A program made the translations under genes and the position numbers. This document shows, one piece after another, positions 26,955 through 35,421 of a stretch of 64,000 nt of DNA. Location of the stretch: positions 7,334,501-7,398,500 of the forward strand of contig NZ_CP107942.1 of the NCBI RefSeq assembly GCF_036053395.1, given 5' to 3'. The first letter of the stretch is position 1. Every line of letters begins with the position of its first letter. The notes beneath the pieces were generated by a model. It worked only from the letters and a program-made list of their open reading frames with translations, had not been told where the DNA came from and did no database searches. This stretch comes from Actinoplanes sp. NBC_00393. Its GTDB lineage: Bacteria > Actinomycetota > Actinomycetes > Mycobacteriales > Micromonosporaceae.

Positions 26955-28151
26955 TCAGAAGCCGGCGCTCACCTTGGTGAACGCCCAGTCGGCCTGGGCG
27001 ATGCCGGAGCAGTTGGAGACCACTCCACCGCCGGCGCAGCCCCGGTCCCGGTTGACCGCCCAGAAGGCGAACCGGGCCAGACCGTTGTTCTTCGCGTAGT
27101 CCCGGATCCGGGTCCAGGTCTCCACCGAGGTCAGCTCCTGCTGGTCGGAGAGGCCGTTCATGCCGGAGATCCCGATCCGGGAGTACGCCTGCGCGTCGTT
27201 GAGGCCGAAGGTCGTCTTCAGCACGTTCTTCAGGCCCTCGGTGGCGCCGACCGTGGCGGCGTACATGTCCGCGTGGCCGCTGAAGTCGAACGGCATCTGG
27301 GTGAAGACGTCGATGTTCGCGTTCTTCGCCTTGGCCTGCTGGATCAGCCGTACGCCGTGCGCGTTCGGCCCGCTCGGCGTGGTGCCGAAGGTGAGGATGG
27401 TCTTCACGCCCGGGTTGCGCTGCTTGACGATCTTCAGCGCGTCGACGATCCGGTCCGCCACCACGTAGTTCTCGAACTCGTCGGTGTTCTCGATGTCGAC
27501 GTCGATCGCCTTGAGCTGGAACGTGTCGATCACCTTCTGGTACGCCCCGGCCAGCGCCTCGGCCGTTGCGCAGTTCGGGCCGAGCTTGTTGCCGCTCCAC
27601 CCGCCGATCGACGGAACGACGTCCGCGCCGGCCGCCCGGATCGCCGCGATGGTGCTGGCGTGCGCCCCGCCGGTGAGACCGGTCGAGCCGTCCCAGGCCG
27701 GGTTGCAGCCGTTGCTGGCGAGCACGAACGCCAGCGTGAACGCCTTGATCCCGGTCGCGTTGACCACCGTGGCCGGCGCCGGCGGGTTGCCCCAGCCGGG
27801 GTAGAGGTACGGCGCGGCGGCCATCTTGTTGCCGGTCGGCGGCGGCGTCGGCCCGGTCGTGGGCGGGGTGGTCGGCGGCGTGGTCGGGGTGGTTCCACCG
27901 CAGACCCCGTTGTCGATCCAGACGGCCCACTGGCTGCTGTTGGTGGCGGGTGACTCGCCCTGCGTCCACCACTTCGCGGTGTAGTTGTGGCCGTTCTGCG
28001 AGGCCACGTTGTCCTTGACGTAAACCGCGGACGCGCTCCACGCCGGGGCGCACGCGACGGCCGCGCTCGAGGTGGCCATCGGCAGGACCGCCGCGGCCGT
28101 ACCGACCGCTGCGACTGCCGCGATGACGGCGATCTTCCTGCGCAGGTTCAT
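26955..28151 (-). CDS. Secreted GH18 chitinase, variant catalytic motif
   Basis: A 398-residue exported enzyme: a Sec signal (RRKIAVIAAVAAVGTAAAV, cleavage near SSAA-V), a chitin-binding CBM5/12-like module (PAWSASAVYVKDNVASQNG, YTAKWWTQGESP), a Thr/Pro linker and a GH18 domain. The catalytic strand reads KAIDVDIEN: the DxDxE core is present but the first Asp of the canonical DxxDxDxE is Lys. Other landmarks are SIGGWSGN and FAFWAVNRDRGC. Second gene of a two-chitinase operon (28 bases between), so it should be co-induced with its neighbour for chitin breakdown. Confidence 0.9.
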   Translation of the reverse strand: MNLRRKIAVIAAVAAVGTAAAVLPMATSSAAVACAPAWSASAVYVKDNVASQNGHNYTAKWWTQGESPATNSSQWAVWIDNGVCGGTTPTTPPTTPPTTGPTPPPTGNKMAAAPYLYPGWGNPPAPATVVNATGIKAFTLAFVLASNGCNPAWDGSTGLTGGAHASTIAAIRAAGADVVPSIGGWSGNKLGPNCATAEALAGAYQKVIDTFQLKAIDVDIENTDEFENYVVADRIVDALKIVKQRNPGVKTILTFGTTPSGPNAHGVRLIQQAKAKNANIDVFTQMPFDFSGHADMYAATVGATEGLKNVLKTTFGLNDAQAYSRIGISGMNGLSDQQELTSVETWTRIRDYAKNNGLARFAFWAVNRDRGCAGGGVVSNCSGIAQADWAFTKVSAGF

Positions 28152-28179
28152 GGGGATGCTTCCTGAGGGTCGGAGGGGG

Positions 28180-29460
28180 TCAGGGGAGGGTGGCGAGGTG
28201 CGGGTCGATCGTGTTGGCCCAGCCGTTGCCGTTGGTGACGTCCCAGTTGATCGACCAGGTCATCGCGCCGCGGATGCCCGGGTAGGTCGCCGGCGGCTTG
28301 AAGGTGCCGCAGTTGGTGCCCTTGGCCAGGCAGTCGAGGGCGGCGTTGACCACCGACGGGGCGACGTAGCCACCGCCGGCCGCGCGGGTGCTGGCCGGCA
28401 GGCCGAGGGCGATCTGATCCGGGCGCAGCCCGTTCTGCAGGGGGATGCAGGCCAGCGCGGTCAGGAAGTTCACGGTGCCCTGGCTGTACGCGGCGTTGTT
28501 GTCGCAGCCCAGCATCGAACCGGAGTTGTAGTACTGGGTGAAGACGACGGTGAGGATGTCCTTGATGTCCAGCGCCAGCTTGAAGTACGACGACTGCGGG
28601 TTCTGCATGTCGATGGTCTGCGGCGCCATCGTGATGATCAGGCTGCTGCCGACCTTGCTCCGCAGCGACCGCAGGGCCTGCGCCATATAGGTCGGGTTGA
28701 GCCCGTTCTCCAGGTCGATGTCGACGCCGTCGAAGCCGTAGTTCCTGATCAGCGTGTGCACCGAGTCGGCGAACGCGGTGGCCGCGGCGGCGCTGTTGAC
28801 GGCGACCGTGCCCTTCTCGCCGCCGACCGAGATGATCACCTTCTTGCCCCGCGAGTGCAGGGTGGCGATGTCCGCCTTGAACTGGGCGTCGGTGTAGCCG
28901 CCGACCGCGGTGGCCAGGCCCGGGTCGAGGGTGAAGGTGACCGCGCCCTGGGTGGCGGTGGCGTCCGCGAAGGCGACCGCGATCAGGTCGTAGGTGGCCG
29001 GGACGGCGGCGAGCTTGAGCGGCGCGGCGCCGTTGTCGAAGTTCTGCCAGTACCCGGTGATGAAGTGCTTCGGCAGCGACCCGTTGCTGGGCGGATTCGT
29101 CGTCGGCGGAGTCGTCGTGGGCGGCGTGGTGGTCGGCGGCGTGGTGGTGGGCGGTGTCGTCGTAGGCGGCGTCGTGGTGGGCGGCGTGGTCGGGTTCGTG
29201 CCGCCCGCACAGGCGCCGTTGTTCGCCCACACGTCCCACTGACCACTGCGGACAGCCGGCGACTCGTTCTGCGTCCACCACTTCGCGGTGTAGTTCTGGT
29301 TGTTCTGCGAGACCACGTTGCCCTTGACGTAGACGGCGGCCGAGCTCCAGGCGGGCGCGCAAGCCGTCGCGGCCGACGCGTTGCCGGAGAAATACGTCGC
29401 CGCTCCACCGGCGACCAGCGCCGTGACCGTTGCGAGGATTACCGATCGGGTGCGCTTCAT
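28180..29460 (-). CDS. Secreted GH18 chitinase
   Basis: A 426-residue exported chitinase. After a signal peptide (ILATVTALVAGGAATYF) comes a CBM5/12-like module closely related to that of the neighbour (PAWSSAAVYVKGNV, YTAKWWTQNESP), a long Thr/Pro linker made of TTPPT repeats, and a GH18 barrel with VIISVGGEKG and the full catalytic motif DGVDIDLE; GAMTWSINWD is near the end. ATG 29460 has GGAAGGACGG upstream. First gene of the operon, with a promoter carrying a palindromic operator upstream. Confidence 0.93.
   Translation of the reverse strand: MKRTRSVILATVTALVAGGAATYFSGNASAATACAPAWSSAAVYVKGNVVSQNNQNYTAKWWTQNESPAVRSGQWDVWANNGACAGGTNPTTPPTTTPPTTTPPTTTPPTTTPPTTTPPTTNPPSNGSLPKHFITGYWQNFDNGAAPLKLAAVPATYDLIAVAFADATATQGAVTFTLDPGLATAVGGYTDAQFKADIATLHSRGKKVIISVGGEKGTVAVNSAAAATAFADSVHTLIRNYGFDGVDIDLENGLNPTYMAQALRSLRSKVGSSLIITMAPQTIDMQNPQSSYFKLALDIKDILTVVFTQYYNSGSMLGCDNNAAYSQGTVNFLTALACIPLQNGLRPDQIALGLPASTRAAGGGYVAPSVVNAALDCLAKGTNCGTFKPPATYPGIRGAMTWSINWDVTNGNGWANTIDPHLATLP
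29100..29196. repeat. Thr/Pro linker repeat within the chitinase
   Basis: About six copies of a 15-base unit encode TTPPT-type linker residues between the binding and catalytic modules. Purely coding; copy number is likely to vary between strains. Confidence 0.75.
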
Positions 29461-29497
29461 CGCCGTCCTTCCATGCACATCCGGTGAGATGCATCAA

Positions 29498-29526
29498 TCT
29501 TTAGGACTGTTAACAGTAAAAGTAAA
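29498..29526 (-). promoter_or_regulatory. Chitinase operon promoter with operator
   Basis: On the minus strand, TTTACT (-35) and TAAAGA (-10) flank a 17-base spacer that contains the perfect 12-base palindrome ACTGTTAACAGT (29506-29517). The expected transcript starts about 30 bases before the chitinase ATG. A repressor bound here would occlude RNA polymerase. Confidence 0.55.
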
Positions 29527-29618
29527 GAGGCCCGGCCTTAAACTTCCTTAAATCGCCAGGATGGGCCGCAGCCGCAGGTCAACGGCCACAGCCCATCTGT
29601 CTCAGTCGATAAAAATGT

Positions 29619-29965
29619 TTACCGGGTGAACTGGATCCAGTTCACGTTCACGAAGTCGGCGGGCTTGCCGCTAACGCCGACCGGGCGGGCCGCGGCGCCG
29701 AGCGCCCAGAACGCCGGCAGTAGCCGGCGGCCGCCGCACCGGTCACGTTGGGCTGCTGGATCCGGGCCTCCATGCGCATCCGGCCGCCCGCCGGTGCGGC
29801 GAAGTCGGTGCGCCGAGTCTCGACCCGGCCGGAGGTCCACCGGCCGGCGGAGTCGCGCAGCGGCTTGATCGCCAGGTTGCCGTTGCCGTCGTGGTAGACG
29901 TTCGTGGTCGAGTCGGTCATCGTCTCGACCTCGCCGGTGCCCCAGTTGGGCGCGCCGCCGGGATG
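29619..29965 (-). pseudogene. Remnant of a GH16 glucanase with CBM6 tail
   Basis: Broken fragment of a secreted endo-beta-1,3-glucanase (laminarinase-like). The minus strand reads GTGEVETMTDSTTNVYHDG, NLAIKPLRD, WTSGRVETRRTDFAAPAGG and EARIQQPNVTGAAAAGY, all typical of GH16. A single missing base near 29717 turns the expected GYWPAFWALG into another frame; in the new frame PAFWALGAAARPVG continues and then jumps to GKPADFVNVNWIQFTR and a stop, which looks like the end of a CBM6 module. The N-terminus, signal peptide, catalytic EIDIxE region and most of the CBM are absent. It lies beside the chitinases, suggesting a former polysaccharide-degradation island. Confidence 0.75.
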
Positions 29966-30014
29966 GCCGGAGCTTGTCAATATGGGACGCGCGCCGATCT
30001 CTGAGCCACGGTTT

Positions 30015-30032
30015 CCGGGGAAAAGTCCCCGG
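30015..30032 (+). other. Hairpin at the YbdK-type ligase start
   Basis: CCGGGG-AAAAGT-CCCCGG ends two bases before the ATG at 30035 and would cover the region where a ribosome site should be. It could limit translation, or favour use of the second ATG at 30047. Confidence 0.4.
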
Positions 30033-30034
30033 GT

Positions 30035-31204
30035 ATGGGTGCGGCCATGGAAACCGTCACCGAGGGCACCGAACTCCCCCCGGAGATCGCCGCCGAGGCC
30101 GAACGCCACGACCTGCTGACCCTCGGCGTCGAGGAGGAATATCTCCTGGTCGACGCGACCGAACCGCGTGCTGTCGAGGCGGTCGAGGCGGTCTTCGACG
30201 AGCTGCCGGACGAGCTGCGCGGCAGCGTGCAGCACGAGTACTACCGGAGCCAGATCGAGGTGGCCAGTCCGCCGCAGCTCGAGCTGGAGGGGCTCACCAC
30301 GGCGATGCGGCGGCTCCGGTCCGAGCTCGCGGCCGCGACCGAGCGGGCCGGCGCCCGGTTGATCGCGGTCGGCACCGGCCCGGCCTCCGGACCCAACATG
30401 CGGATCGTGGACAACCCGCGGTACCACCGGATGCGCGAGCGCTTCGGCGACCTCTCCCCCGGGCAGGGCATGTGCGGTACGCACGTGCACGTCAGCATCC
30501 CGGACCCGGAGACCGGCGTGCAGGTTCTCAACCACCTGCGGCCCTGGCTGCCGATCCTGCAGGCCGCCACGGCGAACTCACCGCTGTTCGCCGGGCGCGA
30601 CACCTGCTACGCCAGCTGGCGCTCGATGATGTGGGAGCGCTGGCCGACCGTCGGCCCCACGCCGTACCTGCAGTCGCACGAGCACTACCTGACGCTCATC
30701 GCCGACCTGGAGGCCAGCGGCGCGATGCTCGACGAGGGGATGCTCTATTGGTACGCGCGCCTCTCCGCGAGCTATCCGACGGTGGAGATCCGGATGGGCG
30801 ACGTCACCCCGACCCTGGACGACGCGATCCTGCTCGCCGCCCTGACCCGGGCCCTGGTCGCCACCCTGCTGCGCGAGGTGCGGGAGGGGATCGAGGCGCC
30901 CGACGTGGCGCACCCGCTGCTGATGGCGGCGCACTGGCGGGCGGCGCACGACGGCCTCGAGGGCCTCAACATCGACATGGCGACCCGGCAGCCGCGCCCG
31001 GCCTGGCGGCTGATGCGGCAGCTCTTCGACTACGTGCGGCCGGAGCTGGAGCGGCACGGTGACCTGGAGACGGCCACGTTGCTGCTGGGCCGGCTGCGGT
31101 CGAACGGCACCGGTGCGGCCCGGCAGCGCGCCATCCTTGCCGGTGGCGAGCCGGTCGGCGCGGTGGTGGACTGGCTCGCCCAGGCCACCAAGGGCGAGGC
31201 CTGA
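30035..31204 (+). CDS. Carboxylate-amine ligase, YbdK/glutamate-cysteine ligase type 2
   Basis: A 389-residue GCS2-family enzyme. The hallmark LTLGVEEEYLLVD occurs near the N-terminus, followed by HEYYRSQIEVASPP, MCGTHVHVSIPD, ANSPLFAGRDTCYASWR and SYPTVEIRMGDV. E. coli YbdK has weak gamma-glutamylcysteine synthetase activity, but actinobacteria use mycothiol, so the in vivo substrate is uncertain. Two ATG starts (30035, 30047) are possible and a hairpin lies right before the first. Single gene with no operon partner. Confidence 0.88.
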   Translation: MGAAMETVTEGTELPPEIAAEAERHDLLTLGVEEEYLLVDATEPRAVEAVEAVFDELPDELRGSVQHEYYRSQIEVASPPQLELEGLTTAMRRLRSELAAATERAGARLIAVGTGPASGPNMRIVDNPRYHRMRERFGDLSPGQGMCGTHVHVSIPDPETGVQVLNHLRPWLPILQAATANSPLFAGRDTCYASWRSMMWERWPTVGPTPYLQSHEHYLTLIADLEASGAMLDEGMLYWYARLSASYPTVEIRMGDVTPTLDDAILLAALTRALVATLLREVREGIEAPDVAHPLLMAAHWRAAHDGLEGLNIDMATRQPRPAWRLMRQLFDYVRPELERHGDLETATLLLGRLRSNGTGAARQRAILAGGEPVGAVVDWLAQATKGEA

Positions 31205-31370
31205 ACGGCTGGGAGCGATTCCAGACAGACGCCGGTCAATGCTCGGCGGTGAATAACACTGGTGGCATTCGACACGAGTACCGAGCGTGACCAGCGGGGA
31301 TTCCGCTGCGTAATGGCACGGTGACCAATTCGGTCTCGCGCTCGATCTTGCGGCACGGTAGTCATGACGG

Positions 31371-32876
31371 ATGCCGCCGCACACCTCGTCCCCCGCAGCG
31401 CCGCTGACCGGCGCGCAGAGCTCCACGGGCGGGCGGCACCGGCGGCCGGAATCGCTGGCCGACGCGGCCCAGGCGCAGCCGGCGGCAGCACGCCCGGTCC
31501 GGCCGCGGGTCGCGTTCACGGACGTCACCGAGGGCCGCCACGCACAGCCCGAAACACCGGCCGGCACCCGGCGCGCAACGCCGGGTTCCACCCGGTCCGC
31601 AATACCGGCTGCCGCTCGGTCCGCGACGCCGGGTTCCGCTCGGTCTGCGACTCGGGGTTCCGCTCGGTCTGTGACTTCGGCTTCCGCGAGGCATCGCGCG
31701 GAGGCGTACCCGAACAGGAGCGAAACGCGCCGGTCGCGCGCTGCCCGGCATGCGCAGGCCAGCGGCCGGGCCGGCACCCGCCCGGTGACCGGTACGCATC
31801 GCGCGCCCGGCACGCTGCCCCTGGAAACCTGGCTGGAGACCGCGAAGAAGCGGCCGCAGATCCTGCTCGGCACCCTGGTCGCGGCCGGGCTGCTGCTGAC
31901 CGCCGTGCCGATCCCGCAGAGCGGCGGCGAGAACACCAGCGTGATGAACGTGGCCGCGCAGGCGGTGGCCGGCCGGATCACCGAGAAGCAGCCGGAGCGG
32001 CCGAAGACCGAGGAGCCCCCGGCCGCGGCCGCACGCCCGGCAGCCACCCAGACCGCCGCACCGCCGCCGCCCACGCCGGAAGCGACCCGCACCGCGCCGG
32101 AGCGTGAGGAGGCCGCCCCGGAGAGGGTGACCGTGCCGAAGGGTGACGGCCCGGCGAGCTCGCTGATCACCACCGGCTCGCAGGTGGTCATGCTGTCGTT
32201 CGACGACGGCCCGGACCCGAACGAGACCCCGAAGATCTTGGCTCTGCTCGACAAGTACCAGGTCAAGGCGGTCTTCTGCCTGGTCGGCACGCAGGCGCAG
32301 GCGCACCCTGAGCTGGTCCGGCAGATCGTCGACGCCGGGCACGTGCTCTGCAACCACACCTGGGACCACGACCTGGCGATCGGGAAGAAGAAGCCGGACA
32401 AGATCCGCGATGATCTGGATCGGACAGCGGCGGCGATCCGGGCCGCGGTTCCGGACGCCGAGATCCCGTACTTCCGGGCGCCGGGCGGCAACTTCACCGA
32501 CCGGCTGGTCGAGGTGGCGTACGGGAAGCAGATGACCTCGCTGTACTGGGAGGTGGACCCGCGCGACTGGTTCCACCCGGCCGGCGAGACCTACGACCAG
32601 CGCGTGAAGCGGATCGTCGACGAGGTGAAGAAGAACACCCGGCCCGGCTCGATCGTGCTGGCCCACGACTTCAACCAGCCCGCGACCACCGAGGCGTTCG
32701 AGCGGCTGCTGCCCTGGCTGACCGAGAGATTCCAGGTCGGCCTGCCCGGCGACCCGGTGCGGCCGGCCGAGCCGGAGCCAAGCACGCCGGCCGAGCCGGA
32801 GCCGACCACGCCCGCTACCCCGCAGCCGTCCGGGTCGGCCACCGCGCCGGAGGTCACCCCTTCCGTGCCCGCCTGA
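31371..32876 (+). CDS. Membrane-anchored polysaccharide deacetylase (NodB)
   Basis: A 501-residue protein. A long basic, low-complexity cytoplasmic N-terminus contains an eight-residue repeat (RSATPGSA-like, about residues 72-105). One membrane helix follows (about 165-183, LLGTLVAAGLLLTAVPI), then a Pro/Ala-rich spacer and the CE4 NodB domain (about 270-460): SFDDGPD, the metal motif NHTWDHD, YFRAPGGN, DPRDW and IVLAHD. The tail is a PEPSTPAEPEP-type linker. Expected to deacetylate peptidoglycan or another wall glycan on the outer face. The last 23 bases overlap the convergent nei-like gene. Confidence 0.88.
   Translation: MPPHTSSPAAPLTGAQSSTGGRHRRPESLADAAQAQPAAARPVRPRVAFTDVTEGRHAQPETPAGTRRATPGSTRSAIPAAARSATPGSARSATRGSARSVTSASARHRAEAYPNRSETRRSRAARHAQASGRAGTRPVTGTHRAPGTLPLETWLETAKKRPQILLGTLVAAGLLLTAVPIPQSGGENTSVMNVAAQAVAGRITEKQPERPKTEEPPAAAARPAATQTAAPPPPTPEATRTAPEREEAAPERVTVPKGDGPASSLITTGSQVVMLSFDDGPDPNETPKILALLDKYQVKAVFCLVGTQAQAHPELVRQIVDAGHVLCNHTWDHDLAIGKKKPDKIRDDLDRTAAAIRAAVPDAEIPYFRAPGGNFTDRLVEVAYGKQMTSLYWEVDPRDWFHPAGETYDQRVKRIVDEVKKNTRPGSIVLAHDFNQPATTEAFERLLPWLTERFQVGLPGDPVRPAEPEPSTPAEPEPTTPATPQPSGSATAPEVTPSVPA
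31590..31690. repeat. 24-bp tandem repeat in the deacetylase
   Basis: Four degenerate copies of a 24-base unit (CGGGTTCCGCTCGGTCTGCG-like) encode the RSATPGSA repeat in the cytoplasmic N-terminus. The segment is likely disordered and possibly of variable length. Confidence 0.6.
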
Positions 32877-33696
32877 CCGGGCGGTCCGCGGCGGGCTGGC
32901 AGGTCGGGCACCAGTAGAGGTTGCGGCCGGCCATCGGGCCGCGGGCCACCGGGGTGTCGCAGACCAGGCAGGGCTGGCCGGGGCGGCGGTAGACGTACAC
33001 CTCACCGCCGTGCCGGTCGACGCGCGGCGCCCGCCGCATCGCCTCCGGGGTGTGCTCGGTGTGCACGGTGTCGATCCGGCCGCGCGCGACGCCCTCCTTC
33101 ATCAGCGCCCGCAGGTCGTCCCAGAGCGCGGTCCAGCGCGCCGGGTCGATGGCCGCGCCCGGTGTCTCCGGCGACAGGCCGGCCCGGAACAGCACCTCGT
33201 TGGCGTAGATCAGGCCGCAGCCGGCCACGATGGACTGGTCCAGCAGCAGGGCGAACAGCGGCTTCGTGCTGGAGCGGACCCGGGCGTACGCGGCTGCCGG
33301 ATCGGCGTCGTCGCGAAGCGGGTCCGCGCCGAGCCGGGCCCGCAGCAGGTCCACCGCGGCCGGCTCCAGCACCTCGCACGCGGTCGGCCCGCGCAGATCG
33401 AGCCAGTGACCAGAACCGGTCAATCGCATGCGAATCTGCCCGACCGGCTCGGGCATCGGCAGCTCGCCCTCGGTGAACTTGCCGTACAGGCCGAGATGGA
33501 CGTGGACGATCCGGTCGTCCTCGTAATGATGGAGCAGATGCTTGCCGTACGCCTCGGTGTCGAGCAGCACGCTCCCGTTGATCAGCGCGGCGCCCGCGGC
33601 GAAGCGGCCCTGCGGGCTGCTGGCGGCCACCGGCCGCCCGGTGAAGAGCTCGCGGTGACGCATCGCGAGGCGGTGAATCGTATGTCCCTCCGGCAC
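32854..33696 (-). CDS. nei: Endonuclease VIII-like DNA glycosylase (Fpg/Nei)
   Basis: A 280-residue bifunctional glycosylase/AP lyase. The mature N-terminus PEGHTIHR (catalytic Pro2 and Glu3) is the Nei form. The conserved lysine lies in AYGKHLLHHY, the helix-two-turn-helix in DQSIVAGCGLIYANEVLF, and a C-terminal zinc finger has two CxxC pairs (CLVCDT and WCPTCQ). It removes oxidised bases and nicks the strand. GTG start. It overlaps the convergent deacetylase by 23 bases. Actinobacteria carry several paralogues, so which Nei this is cannot be said. Confidence 0.9.
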   Translation of the reverse strand: MPEGHTIHRLAMRHRELFTGRPVAASSPQGRFAAGAALINGSVLLDTEAYGKHLLHHYEDDRIVHVHLGLYGKFTEGELPMPEPVGQIRMRLTGSGHWLDLRGPTACEVLEPAAVDLLRARLGADPLRDDADPAAAYARVRSSTKPLFALLLDQSIVAGCGLIYANEVLFRAGLSPETPGAAIDPARWTALWDDLRALMKEGVARGRIDTVHTEHTPEAMRRAPRVDRHGGEVYVYRRPGQPCLVCDTPVARGPMAGRNLYWCPTCQPAADRPVRRARKG

Positions 33697-33819
33697 ACGA
33701 TCAAAGGTAGCCGCGCATTATGCCGAGAGCGGATTCGCCCTGAGGGGAATTGCTGGGATCCGGGCGCGCCCTGGGAGAGGGTGTGAGACGTAGAACAGCG
33801 GATGCGAGAGGGTGGGTCC

Positions 33820-34425
33820 ATGACCATTGACACGACCATGCGTGGCGGCGGCGCGACCTTCGACGACCAGGTCTTCGAGCGCCTGCTCCGGGAGCGGATC
33901 ATCTTCCTCGGCAGCGAGGTCAACGACGAGGTGACCAACCGGATCTGCGCGCAGATGCTGCTGCTCGCCTCCGAGGACTCGGAGCGCGACATCGCCCTGT
34001 ACATCAACTCCCCGGGCGGCTCGATCAGCGCCGGCATGGCGGTGTACGACACCATGCAGTACATCAAGAACGACGTGGCGACCATCGCCATGGGCATGGC
34101 CGCCTCGATGGGCCAGTTCCTGCTCTGCGCCGGCACCCCCGGCAAGCGGTACGCGCTGCCGCACGCCCGGGTGATGATGCACCAGCTCTCCGGTGGCATC
34201 GGCGGCACCGCGGCGGACATCGCCATCCAGGCCGAGAGCATGCTGCACATCAAGCAGGTGATGAACGAGCGGATCGCGTTCCACACCGGGCACACCCCGG
34301 AGGAGATCGAGCGCGACTCGGACCGGGACCGCTGGTTCACGGCCGAGCAGGCCAAGGAGTACGGCATCGTCGACCACGTCATCCGGCAGGCGTCCGACGT
34401 GCACACCGGTGCGCCGCTGCGCTGA
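33820..34425 (+). CDS. clpP: ATP-dependent Clp protease proteolytic subunit
   Basis: A 201-residue ClpP. The catalytic triad is visible as Ser in [10 protein letters not shown], His in [11 protein letters not shown] and Asp in [25 protein letters not shown] forms the oxyanion region. The ATG at 33820 has GAGAGGGTGG upstream; an in-frame ATG six codons earlier is possible. It stands alone, without a second clpP or clpX beside it, so it is probably a paralogue of the tandem clpP1P2 found in actinobacteria. A strong hairpin follows. Confidence 0.93.
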   Translation: MTIDTTMRGGGATFDDQVFERLLRERIIFLGSEVNDEVTNRICAQMLLLASEDSERDIALYINSPGGSISAGMAVYDTMQYIKNDVATIAMGMAASMGQFLLCAGTPGKRYALPHARVMMHQLSGGIGGTAADIAIQAESMLHIKQVMNERIAFHTGHTPEEIERDSDRDRWFTAEQAKEYGIVDHVIRQASDVHTGAPLR

Positions 34426-34436
34426 GCCACCGTCAC

Positions 34437-34469
34437 ACACGAGGGGTACGCGTCGCGTGCCCCTCGTGT
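34437..34469 (+). terminator. clpP terminator
   Basis: Perfect 10-bp stem ACACGAGGGG/CCCCTCGTGT with a 13-base loop, starting 11 bases after the clpP stop and followed by CGTTTCC. Confidence 0.75.
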
Positions 34470-34532
34470 CGTTTCCGGGCGGTGCGGGTATAGAGGCACG
34501 TCATACCCGTACATCGTCAAGGAGGTGCTGAC

Positions 34533-35150
34533 GTGAGGATCCCGACGTTCTCCCGCCAGACCACGGCCGATAACACGGACGCCGACCGCACCGAGACGGT
34601 CGCGACGCATCGTGAGAACCGGCCGGCGCAGCATGACCCCCGGCCGCCGGTCAGCCCCCGACGGGACGACACCGCGACCACGGCGACCATTCCGGCCGCC
34701 CGCACGGAGGTGGACCGCGCCGCCGCGGTCGACCGGGACCGCAACACCACCGGCCGCGCCACGGTGAACCCCACCGTCGCCGACCGCACCACCGACCGTC
34801 CCGCTCCGGTGCCGGTCGCCGACCGCAAGCCGCGGGCCAGCATGCTCGCCACCCTGGGCCTGATCCTCGGTGTGGCCGGTGCGCTCCTCGTGCTCTCCGG
34901 ACCGCTGCTGGGCTGGGGCATCGGCGTGGCCGCCGTCGCCCTGGTGCTCTCCATGGCCGGCCTGTTCGCGACCCGTAAGCGGCACATCGCGGGCAAGACC
35001 GACGCCCTGATCGGCCTGATCCTGTCGATCGGCGCCATCGTCGTCGGCATCCTGGCGCTGGCCGGGCAGCTGTCCTGGCTGGGCACCGACATGCAGCCGG
35101 CAAACGATCTCCGCCAGTGGCTCGACACACAGTTTGAGACCCGATTCTGA
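34533..35150 (+). CDS. Membrane protein with disordered N-terminus
   Basis: A 205-residue protein. The first about 95 residues are Thr/Asp/Arg/Pro-rich and probably disordered in the cytoplasm. Three hydrophobic helices follow: LATLGLILGVAGALLVLSG, GIGVAAVALVLSMAGLF and ALIGLILSIGAIVVGILALAG, with a short acidic C-terminus. The helical part resembles DUF4190-like membrane domains. The GTG start has AAGGAGGTGCTGAC upstream, one of the strongest ribosome sites in the window, suggesting high expression. Function unknown. Confidence 0.75.
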   Translation: MRIPTFSRQTTADNTDADRTETVATHRENRPAQHDPRPPVSPRRDDTATTATIPAARTEVDRAAAVDRDRNTTGRATVNPTVADRTTDRPAPVPVADRKPRASMLATLGLILGVAGALLVLSGPLLGWGIGVAAVALVLSMAGLFATRKRHIAGKTDALIGLILSIGAIVVGILALAGQLSWLGTDMQPANDLRQWLDTQFETRF

Positions 35151-35270
35151 CGGGTATCTGACATTCAACGCCGGTGATGCACCGGCAACGTACCCCTCGG
35201 AACCGGGACGACGTCTGGCGTCGGCCCGCCCCGAAAACACTCCGGCGGTGCGCTGGAGATCGCAACGCGG

Positions 35271-35299
35271 TGAGGGAGTGGCGGTTCGCCACTCCCTCA
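35271..35299. terminator. Strong isolated hairpin in a 270-base gap
   Basis: A 13-bp perfect stem TGAGGGAGTGGCG/CGCCACTCCCTCA with a GTT loop, 121 bases after the membrane gene and 122 bases before the arginine-degrading pair. It has no T tract. Probably a terminator; the rest of the 35151-35421 gap holds nothing else recognisable. Confidence 0.55.
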
Positions 35300-35421
35300 G
35301 CGCGTCTGCGGGCCCTACGCAACGATTCGCCGCGCGCCCGGGCGATCACGCAACGATCCGGCGCGGTACGCATGGTTGATCCAGAGCATTCGGCAGGGGT
35401 TCCCGCCTAGCGTTTTCTTCC

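Noticed and set aside
29100..29196. Short regular repeats resembling a CRISPR-like array
   Set aside because: The unit is 15 bases, has no spacers and encodes the Thr/Pro linker of the chitinase in frame.
29626..29645. Perfect 20-base palindrome centred on GGATCC
   Set aside because: It lies in the coding remnant for VNWIQF of the CBM6 end; with no promoter or gene positioned to use it, chance in coding sequence is the simpler explanation.
34533..35150. Membrane protein as part of a Clp protease system
   Set aside because: A strong terminator separates it from clpP and nothing in the sequence suggests a protease adaptor.
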